Of a DNA stretch of 64,000 nt, positions 16,177 through 25,406 are shown in pieces. Position numbers and translations under genes: made by a program. Each line of letters opens with the position of its first letter. The first letter of the stretch is position 1. The notes under the pieces were generated by a model, which was given only the letters and a program-made list of their open reading frames with translations, had not been told where the DNA came from and did not search any database. This stretch comes from Alphaproteobacteria bacterium (GTDB lineage Bacteria; Pseudomonadota; Alphaproteobacteria; Rhizobiales; Beijerinckiaceae), in the NCBI GenBank assembly GCA_016869595.1, contig VGDT01000007.1, positions 22,186 to 86,185 on the forward strand, written 5' to 3'.

Positions 16177-17553
16177 ATGGGCATTGAAACATGGGGCGGC
16201 GGCGTTATTGAGCGCGCTCCCGACCGTCGCGCCCGCTATACGGCAGGGAAGGCTCTGCGCCAGAGTGTTTCGCGCGAGTCGCTCGCGGACTTCATGCCCG
16301 CCGCAAACCGGAACGCCGCGGCGATCATCGCCGAGACCGAGCGCGATCGGATACAGTCCTTACTTCCGCTTCGCCGCAAATCCATGGCGGCGTCTCCACA
16401 CGCGTTTCTACGCGGCGCCGCCGACGTCATGGCCGCCGATCTTGCGACCCAGCCAGCGCCTGGAGTCCGCGCGCAGGTCTGCGGCGACTGCCATCTGATG
16501 AATTTTGGCGCCTTCGTCTCGCCAGAAGGACATGCGCTGTTCGACGTGAATGATTTCGACGAGACGCTGCCGAATGTCGACGTCACGATCGATTTGCGAC
16601 GGTTCGCGACGAGCGTCGCCGTCGCGGCGCTCTGCGCCGATAAAAGTGAGCGAGCTGCAAGATCAACGGCTCGGGCCGCCATTAAGGCCTATCGCAAGGC
16701 TGTAGCGGAGCTTGCCGCCTTGCCGCCGCTCCGCGCCTGGAACACGCGCGTCCCGCTTCGCGATGTCGTCGCGGAACTCCGCAACCGGGTTCTCCCCGAC
16801 GTTAGACACGCCGCTCAATCGGCGCGTCGAGAGGAAGACGATCATGCTGACGACTTTCCGAAGATTTCGAATGGAGCAAACGGCGACTCGCGAATCGAGG
16901 ATAAGCCGCCGCGGCTCTTCCACTTCGACGAAAGCGTCGCCAACCAATTCGACGTCAATGGGCTGCTTGCCGCCGCATTCGCGAATTTGCTTCCGCATAT
17001 TGCCTCTTTATTGCGCCGCTATCGTTTATGCGACATTGCCTTCAAGGCCGTTGGCGTTGGCAGCCTCGGGACCTATTGCACGGTCGCGCTGTTCATGAGC
17101 CCGGACGATGAGCCGCTGTTCATCCAAGTGAAGGAAGCAAAGCAGTCAGTGCTGGAGCGTTTTGGCGTTGGCGCATGGCCGAGCGCTCAGGCCGAGCGCG
17201 TCGTCAGAGGGCAACGCATGATGCAGGCGGCTTCAGACATCTTCCTGGCCCCGATGAGCGACCCGGCTTCCCAGAGAGAGTTCTATATGCGCCAGCTAAA
17301 AACGCGCCGTCTGGGCGGGCTCACCGAATTGATGCAACGCCATGATTTGCTGGATTACGCCAAACTGTGCGGGCGCACATTGGCGCGCGCGCATGCGCGC
17401 TCCGCCGACGCAGCAACTCTCGCGGGCTACATGGGGAAGAGCGAAGCATTCGACGATGCGCTCGCGTCCTTCGCGATGCTCTACGCAAAGCAGAATGCGA
17501 AGGACTATAAGGCATTTTGCGAGCGGCTAGGCGCTATGCCTGCGCTTCCCTGA
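16177..17553 (+). CDS. DUF2252 family protein
   Basis: A 458-residue protein with DUF2252 hallmarks: MAASPHAFLRGAADVMAADL, CGDCHLMNFGAFVSPEG, DVNDFDETLPNV, and VGVGSLGTYCTVALF. These resemble a kinase-like (APH/HipA-type) fold, with HLMNFG and NDFDE in the positions of catalytic-loop and metal-binding motifs. The activity has not been established. A TTG three codons upstream (16168) is an alternative start. It ends tail to tail with the sensor kinase gene, overlapping it by 20 bases. Confidence 0.87.
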   Translation: MGIETWGGGVIERAPDRRARYTAGKALRQSVSRESLADFMPAANRNAAAIIAETERDRIQSLLPLRRKSMAASPHAFLRGAADVMAADLATQPAPGVRAQVCGDCHLMNFGAFVSPEGHALFDVNDFDETLPNVDVTIDLRRFATSVAVAALCADKSERAARSTARAAIKAYRKAVAELAALPPLRAWNTRVPLRDVVAELRNRVLPDVRHAAQSARREEDDHADDFPKISNGANGDSRIEDKPPRLFHFDESVANQFDVNGLLAAAFANLLPHIASLLRRYRLCDIAFKAVGVGSLGTYCTVALFMSPDDEPLFIQVKEAKQSVLERFGVGAWPSAQAERVVRGQRMMQAASDIFLAPMSDPASQREFYMRQLKTRRLGGLTELMQRHDLLDYAKLCGRTLARAHARSADAATLAGYMGKSEAFDDALASFAMLYAKQNAKDYKAFCERLGAMPALP

Positions 17554-18598
17554 CCGTCGCGTAGCTCGCCGGGATCGACAACGTCCAGATCAATCCCTCG
17601 GGCGGAAAATTCAGCGTCGCCGTTCCATCGAGCGCCTGGGCGACAAGGCGTTTGATGACCTTGTGGCCGAAACCTTCGCGTGGCGGCATCGCCACCGCCG
17701 GACCGCCGCTTTCACGCCACTCGATATTGAGCCGCCCGTCGTCAAAGCGCCATGTCAGCGACACGGCCCCATCCGGTCGTGATAAGCCGCCGTAGCTCAG
17801 CGCATTCGTCGCGAGTTCATGCAAGGCAAGGCCGATGTTCTGCGCGGCCTCGGGTTTGAGCATGATTATCGGTCCGTCGATCTTGGCGCGCGCCGGCAGG
17901 TCGCCCCGCGCCACATCCATGCAATAGGCGAGCTGAGCGCGCACCAATTCGCACATCGAGGCGCCGCGCCAGTCCTGCGACACGAGCAGATCATGCGCCA
18001 TCGACAGCGCCTGCAGCCGCGCGGCGAATTTGCGCTGAAACTCTTCGAGCGACGGCGAGCCAGCGGCCGTCTGCCGCGCCATCGCCTGAACGACGGCGAG
18101 CAGATTCTTCGAGCGATGCACAAGTTCGCGCAGCAGAACGCGCACATGCTGCTCGCGCTGCTTGCGCGGCGTGATGTCGCGCGCGGTGCCGAGAATGCGC
18201 ACCGCCCTGCCGTCCTCGAAAAAGGTGCGGCCGCGCACCGAGACCCAGCGCTCGATGCGGTCGGTCTGACCGATCACGCGATATTCAATCTCGTAATCGC
18301 CTTCGTGAGTAGGATCGAGCGCGACGCCGACCGCCTCCTTGGTGCGCTTCTTGTCCTGCGGATGCAGCGCGCTGCGGAAAATCTCGAAACTTGCCGGGAC
18401 GCCCTCGGGAAGCCCCCACAGGCGGCGCACGCGCTCGTCGATATGCACCTCGCCGGTGACGAGGTTCCAGTCCCAGATGCCGGTGCGCCCCGCGTCGAGC
18501 GCGAGCTGCATCCGCTCGAGGGCGAACGCCTGCTCGTCGCAGAAGGAAGTCGCGTGGCGCGCATCCTCAGTTTCTGGGCGAATTTCCGTGTCGGTCAC
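17534..18598 (-). CDS. PAS-containing HWE-family sensor histidine kinase
   Basis: A soluble sensor kinase of about 354 residues. A PAS domain (GRTGIWDWNLVTGEVHIDE... to RILGTARDITPRK) is followed by the HWE dimerisation helix LLRELVHRSKNLLAVVQAMA with the phospho-accepting histidine. The ATP-binding region has ALHELATNALSYGGLS and IEWRESGGP, the HWE signature. No membrane segment is seen. The frame is open to 18754 but would then overlap parE by 94 bases, so the GTG at 18598 (VTDTEIRPETED) is taken as start; this is uncertain. No response regulator lies nearby, so it is an orphan kinase. Such kinases often feed general-stress or light pathways in Alphaproteobacteria. Confidence 0.82.
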   Translation of the reverse strand: MTDTEIRPETEDARHATSFCDEQAFALERMQLALDAGRTGIWDWNLVTGEVHIDERVRRLWGLPEGVPASFEIFRSALHPQDKKRTKEAVGVALDPTHEGDYEIEYRVIGQTDRIERWVSVRGRTFFEDGRAVRILGTARDITPRKQREQHVRVLLRELVHRSKNLLAVVQAMARQTAAGSPSLEEFQRKFAARLQALSMAHDLLVSQDWRGASMCELVRAQLAYCMDVARGDLPARAKIDGPIIMLKPEAAQNIGLALHELATNALSYGGLSRPDGAVSLTWRFDDGRLNIEWRESGGPAVAMPPREGFGHKVIKRLVAQALDGTATLNFPPEGLIWTLSIPASYATVREAQA

Positions 18599-18660
18599 TC
18601 GGCGCCTATCGTCGGTTGGGAGCCTCGCAGCATACTCCCGGACGAGCCCGGACGCGAGGG

Positions 18661-20676
18661 CTAGATATCGACGAGCTCCGCCGCGAAGGCGGCGCGTTCC
18701 TGAATGAAGGCGAAGCGCGCTTCCGCCCTGTTGCCCATCAGCCGCTCGACGCAATCGGCGGTCTCCTCGCGGTCTTCCGGTTCGACGACGACCTTAAGAA
18801 GGGTGCGCTTTGTCGGATCCATCGTCGTTTCCTTGAGCTGAGCCGCGCTCATCTCGCCCAGTCCCTTGAAGCGGCTCGTCTCGATCTTTCCTTTGCCGGT
18901 CAATTCCTTGGCGATCAGCTCGTCGCGATGCTCATTGTCGCGCGCATAGACGGTTTTCGCGCCCTGCGTCAGCTTATAGAGCGGCGGCTGCGCCAGATAG
19001 AGATGGCCGTTCTCGATCAGACGCGGCATCTGCCGATAGAAAAAAGTGATGAGCAGCGACGCGATATGCGCGCCGTCGACGTCGGCGTCGGTCATCACGA
19101 TCACCTTCTCGTAACGCAGATCCTCGTCGCGATAATGCGCGCCCAATCCGCAGCCGAGCGCCTGAGTCAGATCGGCGAGCTGCTGATTGGCGAGGAGCTT
19201 GTCTTTCGTCGCGGAGGCGACGTTCAAAATCTTGCCGCGCAACGGCAATATGGCCTGCGTCGCGCGGTTGCGCCCCTCCTTCGCCGAGCCGCCGGCTGAG
19301 TCGCCTTCGACGATGAACAGTTCCGAGCCCTGCGCCGAATTATTCGTGCAATCGACGAGCTTGCCGGGCAGCCGCAGCTTGCGCGTCGCGGTCTTGCGGG
19401 CGATGTCCTTCTCGGCGCGGCGGCGCAGGCGCTCCTCGGCGCGCTCCACCGCAAAATCCAGCAGCTTATTAGCCTGCGACGGCGCGCCGGCGAGCCAATG
19501 GTCGAAGGCGTCGCGCACCGCGCTCTCGACGATGCGCGAAGCTTCGACGCTCATCAGCCGGCTTTTGTTTTGGCCCTGAAACTCCGGCTCGCGGATGAAG
19601 ACGGAGATCATCGCGGCCGACTGGCCCATGAGATCGTCGGCGGCGACGTCCTTGGCGCGCTTCGACTGCCCGACGCGTTCGGCGTGATCCTTGAGCGCCT
19701 TCAAAAGCGCGGCGCGAAATCCCGCTTCATGCGTCCCGCCGTCAGGCGTCGGAATGGTGTTGCAATAGGAATGGACGAAGCCGTCGTCCTCGGCGAGCCA
19801 GGAGACCGCCCATTCCAGCGAACCGTGGCCGCCTTCCTTCGTGATCTTGCCGATGAAGGGCTGGTCGGTGACGAGCTCGTGGCCGTGGATTTCGCGCGCC
19901 AGATAATCCTTGAGACCACCAGGAAAGCGCAGCACCGCCTCATGCGGCGTATCGGCGCCTGGCTCGATCAGCGATGGATCACAGCGCCAGCGGATTTCGA
20001 CGCCGCCGAAGAGATAGGCTTTGGAGCGCGACATGCGGAAGAGCCGCGCCGGCTTCCAATGCGCGTTCGCGCCGAAAATCTGCGCATCGGGCTTGAAGCG
20101 CACCTTGGTGCCGCGCCGATTGGCGATGCGCCCAAGCGATTTAAGCTTGCCGAGCGGTTCTCCGCGCGAAAACTCCTGCCGGTAAAGTTCGCCGCCTGTC
20201 GCGACCTCGACTTCGAGCTTCTCGGACAGCGCATTGACGACAGAAACGCCGACGCCATGCAACCCGCCTGAGGTCTGATAGGCGCCGCTGTCGAATTTGC
20301 CGCCGGCGTGGAGCGTCGTCATCACCACTTCCAGCGCCGATTTCTTGGGAAACTTCGGATGCGGATCGACGGGAATGCCGCGGCCATTGTCGATGACGGC
20401 GAGCCAGCCTCCTGTTTCCAACGTCACTTCGATGAAAGTCGCATGGCCGGCCACGGCTTCGTCCATCGCGTTATCCAGCACCTCGGCGAAAAGGTGATGC
20501 ATCGCCGCTTCGTCGGTGCCGCCAATATACATGCCGGGGCGCCGGCGGACGGGCTCGAGCCCCTCCAGCACTTCGATGGAGGCGGCCGAATATTCAGCCG
20601 GACCTCGTTTTGCGGCGGGTTTCGCTGCAGGCGGTTTGCGCGCCGCGCCGCTGAAAAGATCGGGTTTTGAAGCCAT
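18661..20676 (-). CDS. parE: DNA topoisomerase IV subunit B
   Basis: A 671-residue type IIA topoisomerase ATPase subunit. The GHKL ATPase shows DNAMDEAVAGHATF, VIDNGRGIPVDPHPK and QTSGGLHGVGVSVVNALS. The TOPRIM part shows EGDSAGGSAKEGRNR and the metal-binding DADVDGAHIASLL. Length near 670, with no 170-residue GyrB insert, distinguishes it from gyrB. It partners with ParC (not in the window) to decatenate chromosomes. It reads toward the sensor kinase with about 60 bp between them. Confidence 0.96.
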   Translation of the reverse strand: MASKPDLFSGAARKPPAAKPAAKRGPAEYSAASIEVLEGLEPVRRRPGMYIGGTDEAAMHHLFAEVLDNAMDEAVAGHATFIEVTLETGGWLAVIDNGRGIPVDPHPKFPKKSALEVVMTTLHAGGKFDSGAYQTSGGLHGVGVSVVNALSEKLEVEVATGGELYRQEFSRGEPLGKLKSLGRIANRRGTKVRFKPDAQIFGANAHWKPARLFRMSRSKAYLFGGVEIRWRCDPSLIEPGADTPHEAVLRFPGGLKDYLAREIHGHELVTDQPFIGKITKEGGHGSLEWAVSWLAEDDGFVHSYCNTIPTPDGGTHEAGFRAALLKALKDHAERVGQSKRAKDVAADDLMGQSAAMISVFIREPEFQGQNKSRLMSVEASRIVESAVRDAFDHWLAGAPSQANKLLDFAVERAEERLRRRAEKDIARKTATRKLRLPGKLVDCTNNSAQGSELFIVEGDSAGGSAKEGRNRATQAILPLRGKILNVASATKDKLLANQQLADLTQALGCGLGAHYRDEDLRYEKVIVMTDADVDGAHIASLLITFFYRQMPRLIENGHLYLAQPPLYKLTQGAKTVYARDNEHRDELIAKELTGKGKIETSRFKGLGEMSAAQLKETTMDPTKRTLLKVVVEPEDREETADCVERLMGNRAEARFAFIQERAAFAAELVDI

Positions 20677-20869
20677 GGGCGATATTAGCGCGATTCGGGA
20701 TCGGGTGGGCCGGTCGAGCGCAGCCGTTTCGCCGCGGCCGACACATGGCCTTCACAAAAAAGGCAGATGCCGCTTTGACTTGTCGCATAGGCGACACTGG
20801 GGCATGCTCTGGCCCGACTGAATACTCTCCTAAGGATTATCGCTCAATCAAAAAAATTTGGAGCAATCC

Positions 20870-22438
20870 ATGGCGCAAATTCAAGAATTGGCGGTCTACG
20901 AGGTCGACGTCGCGCCGCCAACCGGCAAAGCCTTCACGCCAGCTTTCTTTGTCGAAAGCACCGCGCCCGAAAATATTGACGATAAGGAGAGCGCTTTACC
21001 GACGCCGGACTACTGCAAGCCTTCAACGATCGACCAAATCGTCGAAACATTGGCCAAGCAGCAAAAGCCTAAACTCTTGATCACCGTGCACGGCTTCAAT
21101 ACGCCGCGCGACAAAGTCCTCGAGACCTACCGTAAGTCGTTCGTCGCGGTGAACGAGGACGATGAGCTCCAAGGGCGCGGCGTCGTCTGCGTCGGCTATC
21201 GCTGGCCGTCGGAATCCATGGGAACGCCTTGGCGAACTGGTTTGAACGCCGCCCCATTCTTCCTGCTCGGTATTTTGTTCGCATCACTCGCCGCTGTGTA
21301 TCTGGTGAATTTCCGATTCGAGATATGCGAGTGGGGGAAATTTTGGCGCGTCGCCGTAACCGCCATAACGGCGACGATGGCCGTCATCCCGCTTACGCTG
21401 TTTCTGCTGCGGCTCATCGTCTATTTCCGCGACGGCTTTCGAGCGACGAATTACGGCGTGCCGGACCTTGTCAATCTGATCCGTGAGATCGACGACAGAT
21501 TGGCGCAAAAGCCGAAACCGCGACTCTTCAGGGCCCGCGCCGACGATCTCTCCGCAAGGGTCGACCTTTCCTTTATCGGCCATAGCATGGGCGGCTTCGT
21601 CGTCACCAACGCCGTGCGCATTCTGTCCGACGTGTTTTCGCCCGAGGCGATCGCGGCCATGCGCTACGGCGTGGAAATGCCCGGAAGCTATGACGAGAGG
21701 AAGCAGCGCGAACAGAGATCGAAGATCGGCAAGAGTTTTCTGTTGCGCCGCCTGGTGCTGGTCTCGCCCGACATTCCGGCGGAAGTGCTGCTTCTGGGCC
21801 GAAGCAATGCGCTGCACTCGTCATTGATCCGCTTTCAGGAGGCGCATCTCTTCTCCAACGAGGGCGATGAAGTCTTGCGCGACATTTCGACGACGGCGAA
21901 TTTCTTTTCGCTGCCGACGAAGAGCCGCAGGTTTGGCTATCGGCTCGGCAATGTCGGCGTGCTGACCGGATGGGGAATTTCGGAACAGCTGACGCTCGGC
22001 AATTTGCGCGTCGGCGCTCGCACGCTGTATCAGCTTTATGCCGAACTCGACGCCGCGCAGTCCGAAGAATCCTTCGCCCAGCGACTCACCTATTTCGACT
22101 GCACCGATAGCATCGACGCCGATGGCTTTGGGGTGGTGACGGATGCGATTACCGGCAGGTCGCCGAATCTGTCCTGGCTCGGACATTTGCATCTGCTTTG
22201 GATCTATGTCACGGGCAAGGTCGACGTCCATTCCGGCTACTTCTTGAAGCCGAGCCTCGTGCGTCAGCTTATTTATCGATTTGCGGCGATCGGCTATGGC
22301 GATTCTGAAAAGCTCTACGGCGGTCTGTCCGCTTTGAGGGCGCTGTGTGAAGAATATCAGATCAAGGCGCTGAAACCCGGCGAGCGCAGCATCGCCGCCG
22401 CTACAGCGCAGGACTCCGTCCACGCCGCGTCACTATGA
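20870..22438 (+). CDS. membrane-anchored alpha/beta hydrolase (DUF900-like)
   Basis: A 522-residue protein starting after GGAG. Its N-terminal hydrolase strand reads LLITVHGFNT (near residue 75). Two hydrophobic helices follow at about residues 120-145 and 160-185, and then the nucleophile elbow SFIGHSMGGFVV (Ser near residue 240). Two membrane helices inserted between the oxyanion strand and the nucleophile are unusual for a soluble hydrolase fold. The fold resembles DUF900/serine esterases. The substrate is unknown; membrane lipids are a reasonable guess. Its stop overlaps the ATG of the next gene (ATGA). Confidence 0.75.
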   Translation: MAQIQELAVYEVDVAPPTGKAFTPAFFVESTAPENIDDKESALPTPDYCKPSTIDQIVETLAKQQKPKLLITVHGFNTPRDKVLETYRKSFVAVNEDDELQGRGVVCVGYRWPSESMGTPWRTGLNAAPFFLLGILFASLAAVYLVNFRFEICEWGKFWRVAVTAITATMAVIPLTLFLLRLIVYFRDGFRATNYGVPDLVNLIREIDDRLAQKPKPRLFRARADDLSARVDLSFIGHSMGGFVVTNAVRILSDVFSPEAIAAMRYGVEMPGSYDERKQREQRSKIGKSFLLRRLVLVSPDIPAEVLLLGRSNALHSSLIRFQEAHLFSNEGDEVLRDISTTANFFSLPTKSRRFGYRLGNVGVLTGWGISEQLTLGNLRVGARTLYQLYAELDAAQSEESFAQRLTYFDCTDSIDADGFGVVTDAITGRSPNLSWLGHLHLLWIYVTGKVDVHSGYFLKPSLVRQLIYRFAAIGYGDSEKLYGGLSALRALCEEYQIKALKPGERSIAAATAQDSVHAASL

Positions 22439-22926
22439 TCGGACTGGTCGTCGTATCTTTAAGCGTGCTGCTGCCGCTGGCGCATCTCGCCCTGAGCAAA
22501 GTCCCGAGGACTCGCGCGCGCGTCGTTCGCCTGCTGCTGCTTTACGCGCTTGTTTTAGACGTCGGCGTCATCGGCCTGCCGCTCGGCTTCATCCCTCATG
22601 TCTTCTTCGCCGATCAAACGGCGCGGATGATCGGATGGGCGCCGGGCAGCCCATTCCAATTCGAAGTCGGCGTTCACGACGGCGCCTGGGGCGTTCTTGG
22701 CTTTCTTTGCATCTGGATCGGCGGCTCGTTTTGGCTGGCCACAGGACTCGGCTGGTCGCTGTTCATGCTTGGGGCGACCTACGGACACATCGTGCAGACG
22801 CTTCGGGCTGGCGACTATGCGCCCTATAATTTTTTGACGATTTTTTCCGACGGCTTTGTCGCCCTTTGGCTGCTGCTGCTTCTCTATCTTCGGCATCGCT
22901 GGGACGAGAAGGATGCATGGAGATGA
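22435..22926 (+). CDS. DUF6790-like integral membrane protein
   Basis: A 163-residue protein with about five hydrophobic helices. The segment FFADQTARMIGWAPGSPFQFEVGVHD matches, from memory, proteins annotated DUF6790 (quoted in two halves: FFADQTARMIGW and GSPFQFEVGVHD). No catalytic residues are evident. Its ATG overlaps the stop of the membrane hydrolase by four bases, implying translational coupling and a shared function at the inner membrane. Confidence 0.75.
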   Translation: MIGLVVVSLSVLLPLAHLALSKVPRTRARVVRLLLLYALVLDVGVIGLPLGFIPHVFFADQTARMIGWAPGSPFQFEVGVHDGAWGVLGFLCIWIGGSFWLATGLGWSLFMLGATYGHIVQTLRAGDYAPYNFLTIFSDGFVALWLLLLLYLRHRWDEKDAWR

Positions 22927-22980
22927 AGAGTCACGCGATTATGCAACCAGCAATCTTGCTTTTCGGCGTTTGAGGCGAAG

Positions 22981-23727
22981 ATGGAAACAAAGGTCGATGC
23001 GATCGCGGAGGGCATTTATCGCTTATCGACTTTCGTGCCGGAGATCGCAGCGCCGGCTGGTTTCACCTTCAACCAGTTTCTCATCGACGCCGAAGAGCCG
23101 CTGCTGTTTCATTGCGGCCCGCGGTCACTGTTTCCGTCCGTCTCCAAGGCATTGAGCGCGATCATGCCGGTCGAGCGGCTGCGCTGGATTTCCTTCGGCC
23201 ATATCGAAGCTGATGAATGCGGCTCGATGAATCTCTGGCTCGCCGCCGCCCCTCAGGCGCAAGTGGTTCATGGCCAGACGGCCTGCATGGTGTCGCTGAA
23301 CGATCTCGCTGACCGGCCGCCGCGCGCCCTTGCCGACGGCGACGTCATGGATATTGGCGGAAGGCGCGTGCGCTACATCGATACGCCGCATGTTCCGCAT
23401 GCGTGGGAATCGGGATTGATTTACGAAGAGACCACCCGCACGCTTTTTTGCGGCGATCTCTTCACGCAAATCGGCCAGGGACCAGCCGTCACCAAAGAGA
23501 GCGTGCTCGAAGCGGCAATCGCGGCGGAAAACGCCTTTCAAGCCACTTCGCTAACGCCGGCGACGGGCCCGACGATTCGCATGCTCGCGGCGCTCGAGCC
23601 TCGCCGTCTCGCGGTGATGCATGGCTCGAGTTACGAAGGCGATTGCGCCGACCTGCTTTCGCAGCTCGCGCATTATTATGAAGCTGCGCTTGCAGCGAAA
23701 AGCGCTGTGGGCCTTCGCGAGGGTTAG
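22981..23727 (+). CDS. MBL-fold metallohydrolase, flavodiiron-type ligand set
   Basis: A 248-residue protein of the metallo-beta-lactamase fold. Instead of HxHxDH it has HIEADECGS (H74, E76, D78), the ligand pattern of flavodiiron oxygen or NO reductase cores. Further ligands are likely in DTPHVPHAWESG, FCGDLF and VMHGSSYEGD. There is no flavodoxin domain, so it would need a separate electron donor, or it may have another activity. GAGG lies before the ATG. It follows the DUF6790 gene by 54 bp on the same strand. Confidence 0.85.
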   Translation: METKVDAIAEGIYRLSTFVPEIAAPAGFTFNQFLIDAEEPLLFHCGPRSLFPSVSKALSAIMPVERLRWISFGHIEADECGSMNLWLAAAPQAQVVHGQTACMVSLNDLADRPPRALADGDVMDIGGRRVRYIDTPHVPHAWESGLIYEETTRTLFCGDLFTQIGQGPAVTKESVLEAAIAAENAFQATSLTPATGPTIRMLAALEPRRLAVMHGSSYEGDCADLLSQLAHYYEAALAAKSAVGLREG

Positions 23728-23825
23728 GAATTTCGGAAAATCATAGGGATTTGCTGGTTGCGAGAGAACCGACGAATCGTGCACGACGCAAAACTATTCC
23801 GCTCGAATCGAAGTGGGGAATAACT

Positions 23826-24029
23826 ATGGCCAGAGTAGCCACGACAACTGACTATGTCGATGTTGAGGGTGATTATGGCTGTGTCGAAGGAGTTGAAGTC
23901 ACGTGCGTTAGATGCGGTCACTCAGAACAAAGTTGTGGCACAGAAGAAGGATCGCTAAATCGTTGCGCGTACCTGCTTCGTGAAAACTGTCCACTCAGTG
24001 AATGTAATTTTTACGTTGTGAGCGCATAA
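23826..24029 (+). CDS. small Cys-rich protein, low GC
   Basis: A 67-residue protein with seven cysteines (C19, C27, C30, C37, C47, C55, C60). It includes CVRCGHSEQSCG, which looks like a structural zinc or redox site. The gene is visibly poorer in GC (near 50%) than the flanking genes and uses A/T-ending codons freely, so it may be acquired. The ATG at 23826 is preceded by GGGGAA. I do not recognise a family. It is followed by a 390-bp non-coding space. Confidence 0.6.
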   Translation: MARVATTTDYVDVEGDYGCVEGVEVTCVRCGHSEQSCGTEEGSLNRCAYLLRENCPLSECNFYVVSA

Positions 24030-24169
24030 GACTGGCGACCCGACTTTCGGCGCTATTATGTGTGACTTGTGGTCAGATACGCTTGCGTAGCTCATCGTGG
24101 CAACGCTGAGAGCGTCCGCGTCCATTGATTGGTAGTGGGTCTTCGGTGCCCCTTCGATCGGCATCGCAG

Positions 24170-24309
24170 TCCTCGTGCTTCGAGACAGCGGCTTCGCCGC
24201 TTCCTCAGCATGAGGACTGATTGTTGTCGCCATACAGGATGAAGCGCGAACCTAAGGCCCCTCACCCTGAGGAGGCTCCGCAGGAGCCGTCTCGAAGGGC
24301 GAGGGGCCG
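24170..24309. repeat. RIME-like paired palindrome, copy 2
   Basis: Two arms, 24170-24217 (CCTCGTGCTTCGAGACAG ... CCTCAGCATGAGGAC) and 24257-24309 (GGCCCCTCACCCTGAGGAGG ... CGAAGGGCGAGGGGCC), share their cores with 6938-7105 and 33761-33877. The rest of the 24030-24422 intergenic region shows no coding sequence. Confidence 0.85.
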
Positions 24310-24422
24310 ATGGCGTGAGCGTCGCCCGACGAATTGCGATATCACGCTTCGAGACTTTCATCCACGCATCGACGCCGTATTGATCCTGCGGTAAGACTTT
24401 CAGGCAAAATCTAAAGGACAAA

Positions 24423-25406
24423 ATGCGCAGCTTTCCCCTCGCTCTCGCCGCCGGTCTCGCCAGCCTCTTCCTTGTCGCCGCGCCGGCGCAGGCGGAAAAA
24501 TTGCGCCTCTCGCTGCAGAAGACCGGCACGCTTGGTTGGGAGGTTGCCGTTGCAAAAGCATTCGGCCTCGACAAGGAGGCGAAGCTCGACATCGACGCGA
24601 CCGAGCTCGCCTCGACCGACGCCGGCAAGATCGCCATTCAAGGCGGCGGCGCCGACATCATCATTTCCGATTGGCTATGGGTCGCGCGCCAGCGCGCAGA
24701 GGGTCAGAAACTGACTTTCTACCCGCATTCCTCCGCCATCGGCGCCGTGATGACGAAGAACCCCGCGATCAAGAGCGTCAAAGACCTCGCAGGCAAAAAG
24801 CTTGGCGTCGCCGGCGGGCCGCTCGACAAGAGCTGGCTCATGCTCAAGGCCTATGCGTTGAAAAACGGCGTCGATCTCGACAAGACCGCGACTGTGCTTT
24901 ACGGCGCGCCGCCGCTCATCGCTGAAAAGGCGCTGCAGGGCGAGATTGATGCGGCGCTCGAATTCTGGAATTTCGCCGCCGATCTCGAAGCGCAAGGCTT
25001 CACGCGCGCCATCGAGCTTACCGATGTCGAGAAGGCGCTCGGCGCGAAGGGCGACGTCGTCGTCACCGGCTATGTTTTTGACGAAGGCTTTGCGACGAAG
25101 AACAAGGACGCGCTCGCGCGGTTCTTCGCAATGACCAAGAAAGCGAAAGAGCTTATTGCGACTTCCGACAAGGCTTGGAGCACGGTCATTGCTCAGCGCC
25201 TCGGCGGCAAGGACGCCAGGACGCTCGACATCTATCGCAAACGCTATGTCGCCGGAGCGCCGAAAGGCTCAATCGCTGAGCAAGAAGCCGACGCGCGCAC
25301 GCTCTATAACGCGCTCGCCGCGCTCGGCGGCGAAAAACTCGTCGGCTCGGGCAAGACGCTCGATCCCGGAACCTTCTACAAGGGCGCCGAGGGCAAACCG
25401 CGTTGA
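24423..25406 (+). CDS. ABC transporter substrate-binding protein (NitT/TauT type)
   Basis: A 327-residue periplasmic binding protein with a standard signal peptide (MRSFPLALAAGLASLF to AAPAQA-EKLRL). It belongs to the NMT1/THI5-like group, as shown by the KIAIQGGGADIIISDWLW and AGKKLGVAGGPLDKSWLM segments. Such proteins bind nitrate, sulfonates, pyrimidine precursors or similar anions, and the ligand cannot be assigned from sequence. AAAGGA lies seven bases before the ATG. It is the first gene of a three-gene importer operon with the permease and ATPase. Confidence 0.9.
   Translation: MRSFPLALAAGLASLFLVAAPAQAEKLRLSLQKTGTLGWEVAVAKAFGLDKEAKLDIDATELASTDAGKIAIQGGGADIIISDWLWVARQRAEGQKLTFYPHSSAIGAVMTKNPAIKSVKDLAGKKLGVAGGPLDKSWLMLKAYALKNGVDLDKTATVLYGAPPLIAEKALQGEIDAALEFWNFAADLEAQGFTRAIELTDVEKALGAKGDVVVTGYVFDEGFATKNKDALARFFAMTKKAKELIATSDKAWSTVIAQRLGGKDARTLDIYRKRYVAGAPKGSIAEQEADARTLYNALAALGGEKLVGSGKTLDPGTFYKGAEGKPR

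Noticed and set aside
18661..20676. Annotation of the GHKL topoisomerase as gyrB
   Set aside because: Length of 671 residues, no GyrB-specific insert and no recF/dnaN neighbours favour parE.
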